From assembly GCA_964036665.1 (NCBI GenBank), contig OZ038530.1:2914001-2978000 (forward strand): 64,000 nt of DNA, read 5' to 3'. The notes beneath the pieces were generated by a model, which was not told where the DNA came from, did no database searches, and was given only the letters and a program-made list of their open reading frames with translations. The translations under genes were made by a program, and so were the position numbers. Source of the DNA: Gordius sp. MW1 (lineage: Eukaryota > Nematomorpha > Gordioida > Gordea > Gordiidae). Of this stretch, positions 1 to 14,762 are shown one piece after another. The stretch's first letter is position 1. Each line of letters starts with the position of its first letter.

Positions 1-3000
1 GAATGGAAAAAAATAAATAATTTTACCTCAAAATTTTTCACATATTTTTCTTTCAACCGTATTCATGCTATGAAAGTTGTCGTTTTCAGACGTGGTTTCC
101 ATGATAAAAAGTAAAAACTTATCAGAATCAGAGAACTATTACTTTGAAATAATGATCGCATAGACCAGTTTTCAAAAATTAAGCAATCACTTGCGATACA
201 ACAAACTAATCGCAACAACAAAACCTTCCTTGTCTTTTGTCAAAATGATAGTTCTCGCAGCTTAAAACTTCTTTTCGGAAGTCAATCGAGGATAATAGGA
301 TTCCCAAATTGGCTTACTTTTATATATTTTTTTACGCTCTTTCACATAGAATGGAAAAAATAAATATTTTTACCTCAAAATTTTTCACATATTTTTCTTT
401 CAACCGTATTCATCCTATGAAAGTTGTCGTTTTCAGACGTGGTTTCCATGATTAAAAGTAAAAACTTATCAGAATCAGAGAACTATTACTTTGAAATCAT
501 GATCGCATAGACCAGTTTTCAAAAGTTAAGCATTCACGTTGCGATACAACAAACTAATCGCAACAATAAAACGTTGTCTTTAAAATGATAGTTCTCGCAG
601 CTTAAAACCGCTTCTCGGAAGTCAATCGAGGATAATAGGATTTTTAAATTGGCTTACTTTTATATATTTTTTTACGCTCTTTCACATAAAATGGAAAAAA
701 ATAGATATTTTTACCTCAAAATTTTTCACATATTTTTCTTTCAACCGTATTCATCCTATGAAAGTTGTCGTTTTCAGACGTGGTTTAAATGATAAAAAGT
801 AAAAACTTATCAGAATCTGAGAACTATTACTTTTAAATCATGATCGCATAGACCAGTTTTCAAAAATTAAGCAATCACGTTAGATACAACAAACTAATCG
901 CAACACTAAAACGTTGTCTTTAAAATGATAGTTCTCGCAGCTTAAAACCTCTTTTCGGAAGTCAATCGAGGATAATAGGATTCTCAAATTGGTTTACTTT
1001 TATATATTTTTAAGAGCTCTTTCACATAGAATCGAAAAAAATAAATCTTTTGACCTCAAAATTTTTCTCATTTTTTTCTTTCAACCGTATTCATCCAATG
1101 AAAGTTGTCGTTTCCAGACGTGGTTTCCATGATTAAAAGTATAAATTTATCAGAATCAGAAAACTATTACTTTGAAATCATGATCGCATAGACCAGTTTT
1201 GAAAAATTAAGCACTCACGTTGCGATACAACAAACTAATCGCAACAATAAAACGTTGTATTTTGTCAAAATGATAGTTCTCGCAGCTTGAAACCTCTTTT
1301 CGGAAGTCAATCGAGGATAATAGGATTCTCAAATTGGCTTACTTTTATATATTTTTTTACGCTCTTTCACATAGAATGGAAAAAATAAATATTTTTACCT
1401 CAAAATTTTTCACATATTTTTTTTTCAACCGTATTCATCCTATGAAAGTTGTCGTTTCCAGACGTGGTTTCCACGATAAAAAGTAAAAATTTATCAGAAT
1501 CAGAGAACTATTACTTTGAAATCATGATCGCATAGAGCAGTTTTCAAAAGTAAAGCATTCACGTTGAGATACAACAAACTAATCGCAACAATAAAACGTT
1601 GTCTTTAAAATGATAGTTCTCGCAGCTTAAAACCGCTTCTCGGAAGTCAATCGAGGATAATAGGATTCTCAAATTGGCTTACTTTTATATATTTTTTTAC
1701 GCTCTTTCACATAGAATGGAAAAAATAAATCTTTTTACCTCAAAATTTTTCACATTTTTTTCTTTCAACCGTATTCATCCTATGTAAGTTGTCGTTTTCA
1801 GACGTGGTTTCCATGATAAAAAGTAAAAACTTATCAGAATCAGAGAACTATTACTTTGAAATCATGATCGCATAAACCAGTTTTCAAAAATTAAGCAATC
1901 ACGTTGCTATACAACAAACTAATCGCAACAACCTTGTCTTTTGTCAAAATCATAGTTCTCGCAGCTTAAAACTTCTTTTCGGAAGTCAATCGAGGATAAT
2001 AGGATTCTCAAATTGTCTTACTTTTATATATTTTTTCAAGCTCTTTCACATAGAATCAGAAAAAAATAAATATTTTTACCTCAAAACTTTTCACATTTTT
2101 TTCTTTCAACCGTATTCATCCTATGAAAGTTGTCTTTTCAGACGTGGTTTCCATGATAAAAAGTAAAAACTTATCAGAATCAGAGAACTATTACTTTAAA
2201 ATCATGATCGCATAGACCAGTTTTCAAAAATTAAGCAATCACGTTGCGATACAACAAACTAATCGCAACAACAAAACCTTGTCTTTTGTCAAAATGATAG
2301 TTCTCGCAGCTTAAAACTTCTTTTCGGAAGTCAATCGAGGATAATAGGATTCTTAAATTGGCTTACTTTTATATATTTTTTTACGCTCTTTCACATAGAA
2401 TGGAAAAAATAAATATTTTTACCTCAAAATTTTTCACATATTTTTCTTTCAACCGTATTCATCCTATGAAAGTTGTCGTTTTCAGACGTGGTTTCCATGA
2501 TAAAAAGTATAAACTTATCAGAATCAGAGAACTATTACTTTGAAATCATGATCGCATAGAGCAGTTTTCAAAAGTTAAGCATTCACGTTGCGATACAACA
2601 AACTAATCGCAACAATAAAACGTTGTCTTTAAAATGATAGTTCTCGCAGCTTGAAACCTCTTTTCGGAAGTCAATCGAGTATAATAGGATTCTCAAATTG
2701 GTTTCCTTTTATATATTTTTTAGAGCTCTTTCACATAGAATCGAAAAAAATAAATCTTTTGACCTCAAAATTTTTCTCATTTTTTTGTTTCAACCGTATG
2801 CATCCGATGTAAGTTGTCGTTTTCAGACGTGGTTTCCATGATAAAAAGTAAAAATTTATCAGAATCAGAAAACTATTACTTTGAAATCATGATCGCATAG
2901 TGCAGTTTTCAAAAATTAAGCACTCACGTTGCGATACAACAAACTAATCGTAACAATAAAACGTTTTCTTTTGTCAAAATGATAGTTCTCGCAGCTTAAA

Positions 3001-5835
3001 ACCTCTTTTCGGAAGTAAATCGAGGATAATAGGATTCTCAAATTGGCTTACTTTTATATATTTTTTCATGCTCTTTCACAAAGAATCGAAAAAAATAAAT
3101 ATTTTTACCTCAAAATTTTTCACATATTTTTCTTTCAACCGTATGCATCCGATGTAAGTTGTCGTTTTCAGACGTGGTTTCCATGATAAAAAGTAAAAAT
3201 TTATCAGAATCAGAAAACTATTACTTTGAAATCATGATCGCATAGTGCAGTTTTAAAAAATTAAGCACTCACGTTGCGATACAACAAACTAATCGCAACA
3301 ATAAAACGTTTTCTTTTGTCAAAATGATAGTTCTCGCAGCTTAAAACCTCTTTTCGGAAGTCAATCGAGGATAATAGGATTCTCAAATTGGCTTACTTTT
3401 ATATATTTTTTCATGCTCTTTCACATAGAATCGAAAAAAATAAATATTTTTACCTCAAAATTTTTCACATATTTTTCTTTCAACCGTATGCATCCGATGA
3501 AAGGTGTTGTTTTCAGACGTGGTTTCCATGATAAAAAGTAAAAATTTATCAGAATCAGAAAACTATTACTTTGAAATCATGATCGCATAGTGCAGTTTTC
3601 AAAAATTAAGCACTCACGTTGCGATACAACAAACTAATCGCAACAATAAAACGTTGTCTTTTGTCAAAATGATAGTTCTCGCAGCTTAAAACCTCTTTGC
3701 GGAAGTCAATCGAGGATAATAGGATTCTCAAATGGCTTACCTTTATATATTTTTTCATGCTCTTTCACATAGAATCGAAAAAAATAAATATTTTTACCTC
3801 AAAATTTTTCACATATTTTTCTTTGAACCGTATTCATCAGATAAAAGTTGTCGTTTTCAGACATGGTTTCCATGATAAAAAGTAAAAATTTATCAGAATC
3901 AGAAAACTATTACTTTGAAACCATGATCGCTTAGTGCATTTTTGAAAAATTTAGCACTCACGTTGCTATACAACAAACTAATCGCAACAATAAAACGTTG
4001 TCTTTTGTCAAAATATAGTTCTTGCAGCTTAAAACCTCTTTTCCGAAGTCAATCGAGGATAATAGGATTCTCAAATTGGCTTACTTTTATATATTTTTTC
4101 ATGCTCTTTCATATAGAATTGAAAAAAATAAATATTTTTACCTCAAAATTAAAAACATATTTTTTTTGAACAGTATTCATCCGATGCAAGTTGTTGTTTT
4201 CAGACGTGGTTTCTATGATCCCAATTAAAAATTTATTAGAATCTAAAAACTATTACTTTGAAATCATGATCGCATAGAGCAGTTTTCAAAAATTAAGCAC
4301 TCACGTTGCGATACAACAAACTAATCGCAACAATAAAACGTTGTCTTTTGTCAAAATGATAGTTCTCGCAGCTTAAAACCTCTTTTCGGAAGACAATCAA
4401 GGATAATAGGATTCTCAAATTTTCTTACTTTTATATTTTTTTTCATGCTCTTTCACATAGAATCGAAAAAAATAAATATTTTTACCTCAAAATTTTTCAC
4501 ATATTTAATTCTTTGAACCGTAGTCATCCGATGAAAGTTGTCGTTTTCAGACGTGGTTTCTATGATCCCAAGTAAAAATTTATCAGAATCTAAAAACTAT
4601 TACTTTGAAATCATGATCGCATAGAGCAGTTTTCACAAATTAAGCACTCACGTTGCGATACAACAAACTAATCGCAACAATAAAACGTTGTCTTTTGTCA
4701 AAATGATAGTTCTTGCAGCTAAAAACCTCTTTTCCGAAGTCAATCGAGGATAATAGGATTCTCAAATTGGCTTACTTTTATATATTTTTTTATGCTCTTT
4801 CACATAGAATCGAAAAAAACAAATATTTTTACCTCAAAATTTTTCACATATTTTTTTTGAACCGTATTCATCCGATGAAAGTTGTCGTTTTCAGACGTGT
4901 TTTCCATGATAAAAAATAAAAATTTATCAGAATCTGAAAACTATTACTTTGAAATCATGATCGCATAGTGCAGTTTTCAAAAATTAAGCACTCACGTTGC
5001 GATACAACAAACTAATCGCAACAATAAAACGTTGTCTTTTGTCAAAATGATAGTTCTCGCAGCTTAAAACCTCTTTTCGGAAGTCAATCGAGGATAATAG
5101 GATTCTCAAATTGGTTTACTTTTATATATTTTTTAGAGCTCTTTCACATAGAATCGAAAAAAATAAATCTTTTGACCTCAAAATTTTTCTCATTTTTTTC
5201 TTTCAACCGTATTCATCCGATGAAAGTTGTCGTTTCCAGACGTGGTTTCCATGATTAAAAGTATAAATTTATCAGAATCAGAAAACTATTACTTTGAAAT
5301 CATGATCGCATAGACCAGTTTTCAAAAATTAAGCACTCACGTTAGATACACCAAACTAATCGCAACACTAAAACGTTTTCTTTAAAATGATAGTTTTCGC
5401 AGCTTAAAACCTCTTTTCGGAAGTCAATCGAGGATAATAGGATTCTCAAATTGGTTTACTTTTATATATTTTTTAGAGCTCTTTCACATAGAATCGAAAA
5501 AAATAAATCTTTTGACCTCAAAATTTTTCTCATTTTTTTCTTTCAACCGTATTCATCCGATGAAAGTTGTCGTTTCCAGACGTGGTTTCCATGATTAAAA
5601 GTATAAATTTATCAGAATCAGAAAACAATTACTTTGAAATCATGATCGCATAGACCAGTTTTGAAAAATTAAGCACTCACGTTGCGATACAACAAACTAA
5701 TCGCAACAATAAAACGTTGTATTTTGTCAAAATGATAGTTCTCGCAGCTTGAAACCTCTTTTCTGAAGTCAATCGAGGATAATAGGATTCTCAAATTGGC
5801 TTACTTTTATATATTTTTTCAAGCTCTTTCACATA
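1..5835 (+). repeat. 17-monomer higher-order unit A, copy 1
   Basis: Seventeen monomers, 5835 bp, rich in the GAATGG and SacI-bearing subtypes. The unusual opening GAATGG A7 TAAATAATTTT with GTATTCATGCTATG recurs at 5836 and again at 42835. The phase is arbitrary because the left boundary lies outside the window. Copy 1 differs from copy 2 at scattered sites. Examples are CACTTGCGATA near 190 where copy 2 has CACGTTGCGATA, TTCCCAAATT at 301 where copy 2 has TTCTCAAATT, and GAATGG at 1714 where copy 2 has GAATCG. These units are therefore more diverged from each other than the 37-kb blocks are. Confidence 0.85.
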
Positions 5836-8800
5836 GAATGGAAAAAAATAAATAATTTTACCTCAAAATTTTTCACATATTTTTCTTTCAACCGTATTCA
5901 TGCTATGAAAGTTGTCGTTTTCAGACGTGGTTTCCATGATAAAAAGTAAAAACTTATCAGAATCAGAGAACTATTACTTTGAAATAATGATCGCATAGAC
6001 CAGTTTTCAAAAATTAAGCAATCACGTTGCGATACAACAAACTAATCGCAACAACAAAACCTTCCTTGTCTTTTGTCAAAATGATAGTTTTCGCAGCTTA
6101 AAACTTCTTTTCGGAAGTCAATCGAGGATAATAGGATTCTCAAATTGGCTTACTTTTATATATTTTTTTACGCTCTTTCACATAGAATGGAAAAAATAAA
6201 TATTTTTACCTCAAAATTTTTCACATATTTTTCTTTCAACCGTATTCATCCTATGAAAGTTGTCGTTTTCAGACGTGGTTTCCATGATTAAAAGTAAAAA
6301 CTTATCAGAATCAGAGAACTATTACTTTGAAATCATGATCGCATAGACCAGTTTTCAAAAGTTAAGCATTCACGTTGCGATACAACAAACTAATCGCAAC
6401 AATAAAACGTTGTCTTTAAAATGATAGTTCTCGCAGCTTAAAACCGCTTCTCGGAAGTCAATCGAGGATAATAGGATTCTCAAATTGGCTTACTTTTATA
6501 TATTTTTTTACGCTCTTTCACATAAAATGGAAAAAAATAGATATTTTTACCTCAAAATTTTTCACATATTTTTCTTTCAACCGTATTCATCCTATGAAAG
6601 TTGTCGTTTTCAGACGTGGTTTAAATGATAAAAAGTAAAAACTTATCAGAATCCGAGAACTATTACTTTTAAATCATGATCGCATAGACCAGTTTTCAAA
6701 AATTAAGCAATCACGTTAGATACAACAAACTAATCGCAACACTAAAACGTTGTCTTTAAAATGATAGTTCTCGCAGCTTAAAACCTCTTTTCGGAAGTCA
6801 ATCGAGGATAATAGGATTCTCAAATTGGTTTACTTTTATATATTTTTAAGAGCTCTTTCACATAGAATCGAAAAAAATAAATCTTTTGACCTCAAAATTT
6901 TTCTCATTTTTTTCTTTCAACCGTATTCATCCGATGAAAGTTGTCGTTTCCAGACGTGGTTTCCATGATTAAAAGTATAAATTTATCAGAATCAGAAAAC
7001 TATTACTTTGAAATCATGATCGCATAGACCAGTTTTGGAAATTAAGCACTCACGTTGCGATACAACAAACTAATCGCAACAATAAAACGTTGTATTTTGT
7101 CAAAATGATAGTTCTCGCAGCTTGAAACCTCTTTTCGGAAGTCAATCGAGGATAATAGGATTCTCAAATTGGCTTACTTTTATATATTTTTTTACGCTCT
7201 TACACATAGAATGGAAAAAATAAATATTTTTACCTCAAAATTTTTCACATATTTTTTTTTCAACCGTATTCATCCTATGAAAGTTGTCGTTTCCAGACGT
7301 GGTTTCCACGATAAAAAGTAAAAATTTATCAGAATCAGAGAACTAATACTTTGAAATCATGATCGCATAGAGCAGTTTTCAAAAGTAAAGCATTCACGTT
7401 GCGATACAACAAACTAATCGCAACAATAAAACGTTGTCTTTAAAATGATAGTTCTCGCAGCTTAAAACCGCTTCTCGGAAGTCAATCGAGGATAATAGGA
7501 TTCTCAAATTGGCTTACTTTTATATATTTTTTCAAGCTCTTTCACATAGAATCGAAAAAAATAAATCTTTTTACCTCAAAATTTTTCACATTTTTTTATT
7601 TCAACCGTATTCATCCTATGTAAGTTGTCGTTTTCAGACGTGGTTTCCATGATAAAAAGTAAAAACTTATCAGAATCAGAGAACTATTACTTTGAAATCA
7701 TGATCGCATGAACCAGTTTTCAAAAATTAAGCAATCACGTTGCGATACAACAAACTAATCGCAACAACCTTGTCTTTTGTCAAAATCATAGTTCTCGCAG
7801 CTTAAAACTTCTTTTCGGAAGTCAATCGAGGATAATAGGATTCTCAAATTGTCTTACTTTTATATATTTTTTCAAGCTCTTTCACATAGAATCAGAAAAA
7901 AATAAATATTTTTACCTCAAAACTTTTCACATTTTTTTCTTTCAACCGTATTCATCCTATGAAAGTTGTCTTTTCAGACGTGGTTTCCATGATAAAAAGT
8001 AAAAACTTATCAGAATCAGAGAACTATTACTTTAAAATCATGATCGCATAGACCAGTTTTCAAAAATTAAGCAATCACGTTGCGATACAACAAACTAATC
8101 GCAACAACAAAACCTTGTCTTTTGTCAAAATGATAGTTCTCGCAGCTTAAAACTTCTTTTCGGAAGTCAATCGAGGATAATAGGATTCTTAAATTGGCTT
8201 ACTTTTATATATTTTTTTACGCTCTTTCACATAGAATGGAAAAAATAAATATTTTTACCTCAAAATTTTTCACATATTTTTCTTTCAACCGTATTCATCC
8301 TATGAAAGTTGTCGTTTTCAGACGTGGTTTCCATGATAAAAAGTATAAACTTATCAGAATCAGAGAACTATTACTTTGAAATCATGATCGCATAGAGCAG
8401 TTTTCAAAAGTTACGCATTCACGTTGCGATACAACAAACTAATCGCAACAATAAAACGTTGTCTTTAAAATGATAGTTCTCGCAGCTTAAAACCTCTTTT
8501 CGGAAGTCAATCGAGTATAATAGGATTCTCAAATTGGTTTCCTTTTATATATTTTTTAGAGCTCTTTCACATAGAATCGAAAAAAATAAATCTTTTGACC
8601 TCAAAATTTTTCTCATTTTTTTCTTTCAACCGTATGCATCCGATGTAAGTTGTCGTTTTCAGACGTGGTTTCCATGATAAAAAGTAAAAATTTATCAGAA
8701 TCAGAAAACTATTACTTTGAAATCATGATCGCTTAGTGCAGTTTTCAAAAATTAAGCACTCACGTTGCGATACAACAAACTAATCGTAACAATAAAACGT

Positions 8801-10946
8801 TTTCTTTTGTCAAAATGATATTTCTCGCAGCTTAAAACCTCTTTTCGGAAGTAAATCGAGGATAATAGGATTCTCAAATTGGCTTACTTTTATATATTTT
8901 TTCATGCTCTTTCACATAGAATCGAAAAAAATAAATATTTTTACCTCAAAATTTTTCACATATTTTTCTTTCAACCGTGTGCATCCGATGTAAGTTGTCG
9001 TTTTCAGACGTGGTTTCCATGATAAAAAGTAAAAATTTATCAGAATCAGAAAACTATTACTTTGAAATCATGATCGCATAGTGCAGTTTTAAAAAATTAA
9101 GCACTCACGTTGCGATACAACAAACTAATCGCAACAATAAAACGTTTTCTTTTGTCAAAATGATAGTTCTCGCAGCTTAAAACCTCTTTTCGGAAGTCAA
9201 TCGAGGATAATAGGATTCTCAAATTGGCTTACTTTTATATATTTTTTCATGCTCTTTCACATAGAATCGAAAAAAATAAATATTTTTACCTCAAATTTTT
9301 TCACATATTTTTCTTTCAACCGTATGCATCCGATGAAAGGTGTCGTTTTCAGACGTGGTTTCCATGATAAAAAGTAAAAATTTATCAGAATCAGAAAACT
9401 ATTACTTTGAAATCATGATCGCATAGTGCAGTTTTCAAAAATTAAGCACTCACGTTGCGCTACAACAAACTAATCGCAACAATAAAACGTTGTCTTTTGT
9501 CAAAATGATAGTTCTCGCAGCTTAAAACCTCTTTGCGGAAGTCAAGCGAGGATAATAGGATTCTCAAATGGCTTACCTTTATATATTTTTTCATGCTCTT
9601 TCACATAGAATCGAAAAAAATAAATATTTTTACCTCAAAATTTTTCACATATTTTTCTTTGAACCGTATTCATCAGATAAAAGTTGTCGTTTTCAGACAT
9701 GGTTTCCATGATAAAAAGTAAAAATTTATCAGAATCAGAAAACTATTACTTTGAAATCATGATCGCTTAGTGCATTTTTGAAAAATTTAGCACTCACGTT
9801 GCTATACAACAAACTAATCGCAACAATAAAACGTTGTCTTTTGTCAAAATATAGTTCTTGCAGCTTAAAACCTCTTTTCCGAAGTCAATCGAGGATAATA
9901 GGATTCTCAAATTGGCTTACTTTTATATATTTTTTCATGCTCTTTCATATAGAATTGAAAAAAATAAATATTTTTACCTCAAAATTAAAAACATATTTTT
10001 CTTTGAACAGTATTCATCCGATGCAAGTTGTTGTTTTCAGACGTGGTTTCTATGATCCCAATTAAAAATTTATTAGAATCTAAAAACTATTACTTTGAAA
10101 TCATAATCGCATAGAGCAGTTTTCAAAAATTAAGCACTCACGTTGCGATACAACAAACTAATCGCAACAATAAAACGTTGTCTTTTGTCAAAATGATAGT
10201 TCTCGCAGCTTAAAACCTCTTTTCGGAAGACAATCGAGGATAATAGGATTCTCAAATTTTCTTATTTTTATATTTTTTTTCATGCTCTTCATAGAATCGA
10301 AAAAAATAAATATTTTTACCTAAAAATTTTTCACATATTTTTCTTTGAACCGTAGTCATCCGATGAAAGTTGTCGTATTCAGACGTGGTTTCTATGATCC
10401 CAAGTAAAAATTTATCAGAATCTAAAAACTATTACTTTGAAATCATGATCGCATAGAGCAGTTTTCACAAATTAAGCACTCACGTTGCGATACAACAAAC
10501 TAATCGCAACAATAAAATTTTGTCTTTTGTCAAAATGATCGTTCTTGCAGCTAAAAACCTCTTTTCCGAAGTCAATCGAGGATAATAGGATTCTCAAATT
10601 GGCTTACTTTTATATATTTTTTTATGCTCTTTCACATAGAATCGAAAAAAACAAATATTTTTACCTCAAAATTTTTCACATATTTTTTTTGAACCGTATT
10701 CATCCGATGAAAGTTGTCGTTTTCAGACGTGTTTTCCATGATAAAAAATAAAAATTTATCAGAATCTGAAAACTATTACTTTGAAATCATGATCGCATAG
10801 TGCAGTTTTCAAAAATTAAGCACTCACGTTGCGATACAACAAACTAATCGCAACAATAAAACGTTGTCTTTTGTCAAAATGATAGTTCTCGCAGCTTAAA
10901 ACCTCTTTTCGGAAGTCAATCGAGGATAATAGGATTCTCAAATTGG
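5836..10946 (+). repeat. Higher-order unit A, copy 2, lacking its last two monomers
   Basis: This segment follows copy 1 monomer by monomer at an offset of 5835-5836, falling to 5832 after small indels near 10290 (CATGCTCTTCATAG has lost CAC) and in the T-runs. The match stops at 10946. Copy 1 goes on with TTGGTTTAC and two SacI-type monomers (5151-5835), while this copy goes on with TTGGCTTAC and block B monomers. The truncation looks like a recombination boundary placed in register with the monomer. Confidence 0.85.
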
Positions 10947-12014
10947 CTTACTTTTATATATTTTTTCATGCTCTTTCACATAGAATCGAAAAAAATTAAT
11001 ATTTTTACCTCAAAATTTTTCACATATTTTTCTTTGAACCGTAGTCATCCGATGAATGTTGTCGTTTTCAGACGTGGTTTCTATGATCCCAAATAAAAAT
11101 TTATCAGAATCAGAAAACTACTTTGAAATCATGATCGTATAGAGCAGTTTTCAAAAATTAAGCATTCACGTTGCGATACAACAAACTAATCGCAACAATA
11201 AAACGTTGTCTTTTGTCAAAATGATAGTTCTCGCAGCTTAAAACCTCTTTTCAGAAGTCAATCGAGGATAATAGGATTCTCAAATTGGCTTACTTTTATA
11301 TATTTTTTCATGCTATTTCACATAGAATCGAAAAAAATAAATATTTTTACCTCAAAATTTTTCACATATTTTTTTTTCAACCGTATTCATCCGATGAAAG
11401 TTGTCGTTTTCAGACGTGGTTTCCATGATAAAAAGTAAAAATTTATCAGAATCAGAAAACTATTACTTTGAAATCATGATCGCATAGTGCATTTTTGAAA
11501 AAATAAGCACTCACGTTGCGATACAACAAACTATTCGCAACAATAAAACGTTGTCTTTTGTCAAAATGATAGTTCTCGCAGCTTAAAACCTCTTTTCGGA
11601 AGTCAATCGAGGATAATAGGATTCTCAAATTGGCTTACTTTTATATATTTTTTCATGCTCTTTCACATAGAATTGAAAAAAATAAATATTTTTACCTCAA
11701 AATTTTTCACATATTTTTCTTTGAACCGTATTCATCCGATGAAAGTTGTCGTTTTCAGACGTGGTTTCCATGATAAAAAGTAAAAATTTATCAGAATCAG
11801 AAAACTATTACTTTGAAATCGTGATCGCATAGTGCAGTTTTCAAAAATTAAGCACTCACGTTGCGATACAACAAACTATTCGCAACAATAAAACGTTGTC
11901 TTTTGTCAAAATGATAGTTCTCGCAGCTTAAAACCTCTTTTCGGAAGTCAATCGAGGATAATAGGATTCTCAAATTGGCTTACTTTTATATATTTTTTCA
12001 TGCTCTTTCACATA

Positions 12015-12355
12015 GAATCGAAAAAAATATATATTTTTACCTCAAAATTTTTCACATATTTTTCTTTGAACCGTAGTCATCCGATGACAGTTGTCGTTTT
12101 CAGACGTGGTTTCTATGATCCCAAATAAAAATTTATCAGAATCAGAAAACTTTTACTTTGAAATCATGATCGCATAGAGCAGTTTTCAAAAATTAAGCAT
12201 TCACGTTGCGATACAACAAACTAATCGCAACAATAAAACGTTGTCTTTAAAATGATAGTTCTCGCAGCTTAAAACCTCTTTTCAGAATCCAATCGAGGAT
12301 AATAGGATTCTCAAATTGGCTTACTTTTATATATTTTTTCATGCTCTTTCACATA
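12015..12355 (+). repeat. Exemplar of the GATCCC monomer subtype (341 bp)
   Basis: GGTTTCTATGATCCCAAAT replaces GGTTTCCATGATAAAAAGT, which creates a second GATC in the monomer. Linked variants are CGTAGTCATCCGATGACAG, AAAACTTTTACTTTG, AGAGCAGTTTTC, GCATTCACG, GTCTTTAAAATG and TTTTCAGAATCCAATCG. This form alternates with CTATTCGC monomers across block B. A private base in this copy (T at 12030) is A in block 2 (49029). Confidence 0.8.
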
Positions 12356-12700
12356 GAATCGAAAAAAATAAATATTTTTACCTCAAAATTTTTCACATAT
12401 TTTTCTTTGAACCGTATTCATCCGATGAAAGTTGTCGTTTTCAGACGTGGTTTCCATGATAAAAAGTAAAAATTTATCAGAATCAGAAAACTATTACTTT
12501 GAAATCATGATCGCATAGTGCATTTTTGAAAAAATAAGCACTCACGTTGCGATACAACAAACTATTCGCAACAATAAAACGTTGTCTTTTGTCAAAATGA
12601 TAGTTCTCGCAGCTTAAAACCTCTTTTCGGAAGTCAATCGAGGATAATAGGATTCTCAAATTGGCTTACTTTTATATATTTTTTCATGCTCTTTCACATA
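12356..12700 (+). repeat. Exemplar of the CTATTCGC monomer subtype (345 bp)
   Basis: Linked variants are TAGTGCATTTTTGAAAAAATAAGC and CAAACTATTCGCAAC. The A-to-T change removes the innermost base pair of the dyad, leaving a 7-bp stem with a 13-bp spacer. This form dominates block B and is also found in unit D. Confidence 0.78.
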
Positions 12701-14762
12701 GAATCGAAAAAAACAAATATTTTTACCTCAAAATTTTTCACATATTTTTTTTGAACCGTATTCATCCGATGAAAGTTGTCGTTTTCAGACGTGTTTTCCA
12801 TGATAAAAAATAAAAATTTATCAGAATCTGAAAACTATTACTTTGAAATCATGATCGCATAGTGCAGTTTTCAAAAATTAAGCACTCACGTTGCGATACA
12901 ACAAACTAATCGCAACAATAAAACGTTGTCTTTTGTCAAAATGATAGTTCTCGCAGCTTAAAACCTCTTTTCGGAAGTCAATCGAGGATAATAGGATTCT
13001 CAAATTGGCTTACTTTTATATATTTTTTCATGCTCTTTCACATAGAATCGAAAAAAATTAATATTTTTACCTCAAAATTTTTCACATATTTTTCTTTGAA
13101 CCGTAGTCATCCGATGAATGTTGTCGTTTTCAGACGTGGTTTCTATGATCCCCAATAAAAATTTATCAGAATCAGAAAACTACTTTGAAATCATGATCGT
13201 ATAGAGCAGTTTTCAAAAATTAAGCATTCACGTTGCGATACAACAAACTAATCGCAACAATAAAACGTTGTCTTTTGTCAAAATGATAGTTCTCGCAGCT
13301 TAAAACCTCTTTTCAGAAGTCAATCGAGGATAATAGGATTCTCAAATTGGCTTACTTTTATATATTTTTTCATGCTATTTCACATAGAATCGAAAAAAAT
13401 AAATATTTTTACCTCAAAATTTTTCACATATTTTTCTTTCAACCGTATTCATCCGATGAAAGTTGTCGTTTTCAGACGTGGTTTCCATGATAAAAAGTAA
13501 AAATTTATCAGAATCAGAAAACTATTACTTTGAAATCATGATCGCATAGTGCATTTTTGAAAAAATAAGCACTCACGTTGCGATACAACAAACTATTCGC
13601 AACAATAAAACGTTGTCTTTTGTCAAAATGATAGTTCTCGCAGCTTAAAACCTCTTTTCGGAAGTCAATCGAGGATAATAGGATTCTCAAATTGGCTTAC
13701 TTTTATATATTTTTTCATGCTCTTTCACATAGAATTGAAAAAAATAAATATTTTTACCTCAAAATTTTTCACATATTTTTCTTTGAACCGTATTCATCCG
13801 ATGAAAGTTGTCGTTTTCAGACGTGGTTTCCATGATAAAAAGTAAAAATTTATCAGAATCAGAAAACTATTACTTTGAAATCGTGATCGCATAGTGCAGT
13901 TTTCAAAAATTAAGCACTCACGTTGCGATACAACAAACTATTCGCAACAATAAAACGTTGTCTTTTGTCAAAATGATAGTTCTCGCAGCTTAAAACCTCT
14001 TTTCGGAAGTCAATCGAGGATAATAGGATTCTCAAATTGGCTTACTTTTATATATTTTTTCATGCTCTTTCACATAGAATCGAAAAAAATAAATATTTTT
14101 ACCTCAAAATTTTTCACATATTTTTCTTTGAACCGTAGTCATCCGTTGACAGTTGTCGTTTTCAGACGTGGTTTCTATGATCCCAAATAAAAACTTATCA
14201 GAATCAGAAAACTTTTACTTTGAAATCATGATCGCATAGAGCAGTTTTCAAAAATTAAGCATTCACGTTGCGATACAACAAACTAATCGCAACAATAAAA
14301 CGTTGTCTTTAAAATGATAGTTCTCGCAGCTTAAAACCTCTTTTCAGAATCCAATCGAGGATAATAGGATTCTCAAATTGGCTTACTTTTATATATTTTT
14401 TCATGCTCTTTCACATAGAATCGAAAAAAATAAATATTTTTACCTCAAAATTTTTCACATATTTTTCTTTGAACCGTATTCATCCGATGAAAGTTGTCGT
14501 TTTCAGACGTGGTTTCCATGATAAAAAGTAAAAATTTATCAGAATCAGAAAACTATTACTTTGAAATCATGATCGCATAGTGCATTTTTGAAAAAATAAG
14601 CACTCACGTTGCGATACAACAAACTATTCGCAACAATAAAACGTTGTCTTTTGTCAAAATGATAGTTCTCGCTGCTTAAAACCTCTTTTCGGAAGTCAAT
14701 CGAGGATAATAGGATTCTCAAATTGGCTTACTTTTATATATTTTTTCATGCTATTTCACATA
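12701..14762 (+). repeat. 6-monomer unit B, copy 2
   Basis: It repeats 10639-12700 at an offset of exactly 2062 bp. It can be recognised by GATCCCCAAT at about 13148, where copy 1 has GATCCCAAAT. The crossover that made the pair lies in the identity around CTCTTTCACATAGAATCG at about 12687-12712, because the preceding tail belongs to the 12356 type and not to the 10294 type. Confidence 0.85.

Larger units (their letters stand above)
10639..12700 (+). repeat. 6-monomer (2062-bp) higher-order unit B, copy 1
   Basis: Six monomers start at 10639, 10983, 11325, 11670, 12015 and 12356 (344, 342, 345, 345, 341, 345 bp). Diagnostic features in order are: GAATCG A7 CAAAT; a monomer with AAAATTAATATT and a 3-bp loss in the AAAACTACTTTG segment; a CTATTTCAC tail before 11325; GAATTG at 11670; a GACAGTTG plus GATCCC monomer at 12015; and a CTATTCGC monomer at 12356. 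The first monomer is shared with the end of unit A, so A and B overlap at their boundary. Confidence 0.85.

Noticed and set aside
1..3191. Start of the window as the true left edge of a 37-kb block
   Set aside because: 1-3191 is ordinary unit A sequence that matches 5836-9027. The block 1 start at 3192 is only where block 2 begins to match, and no physical boundary is visible there.
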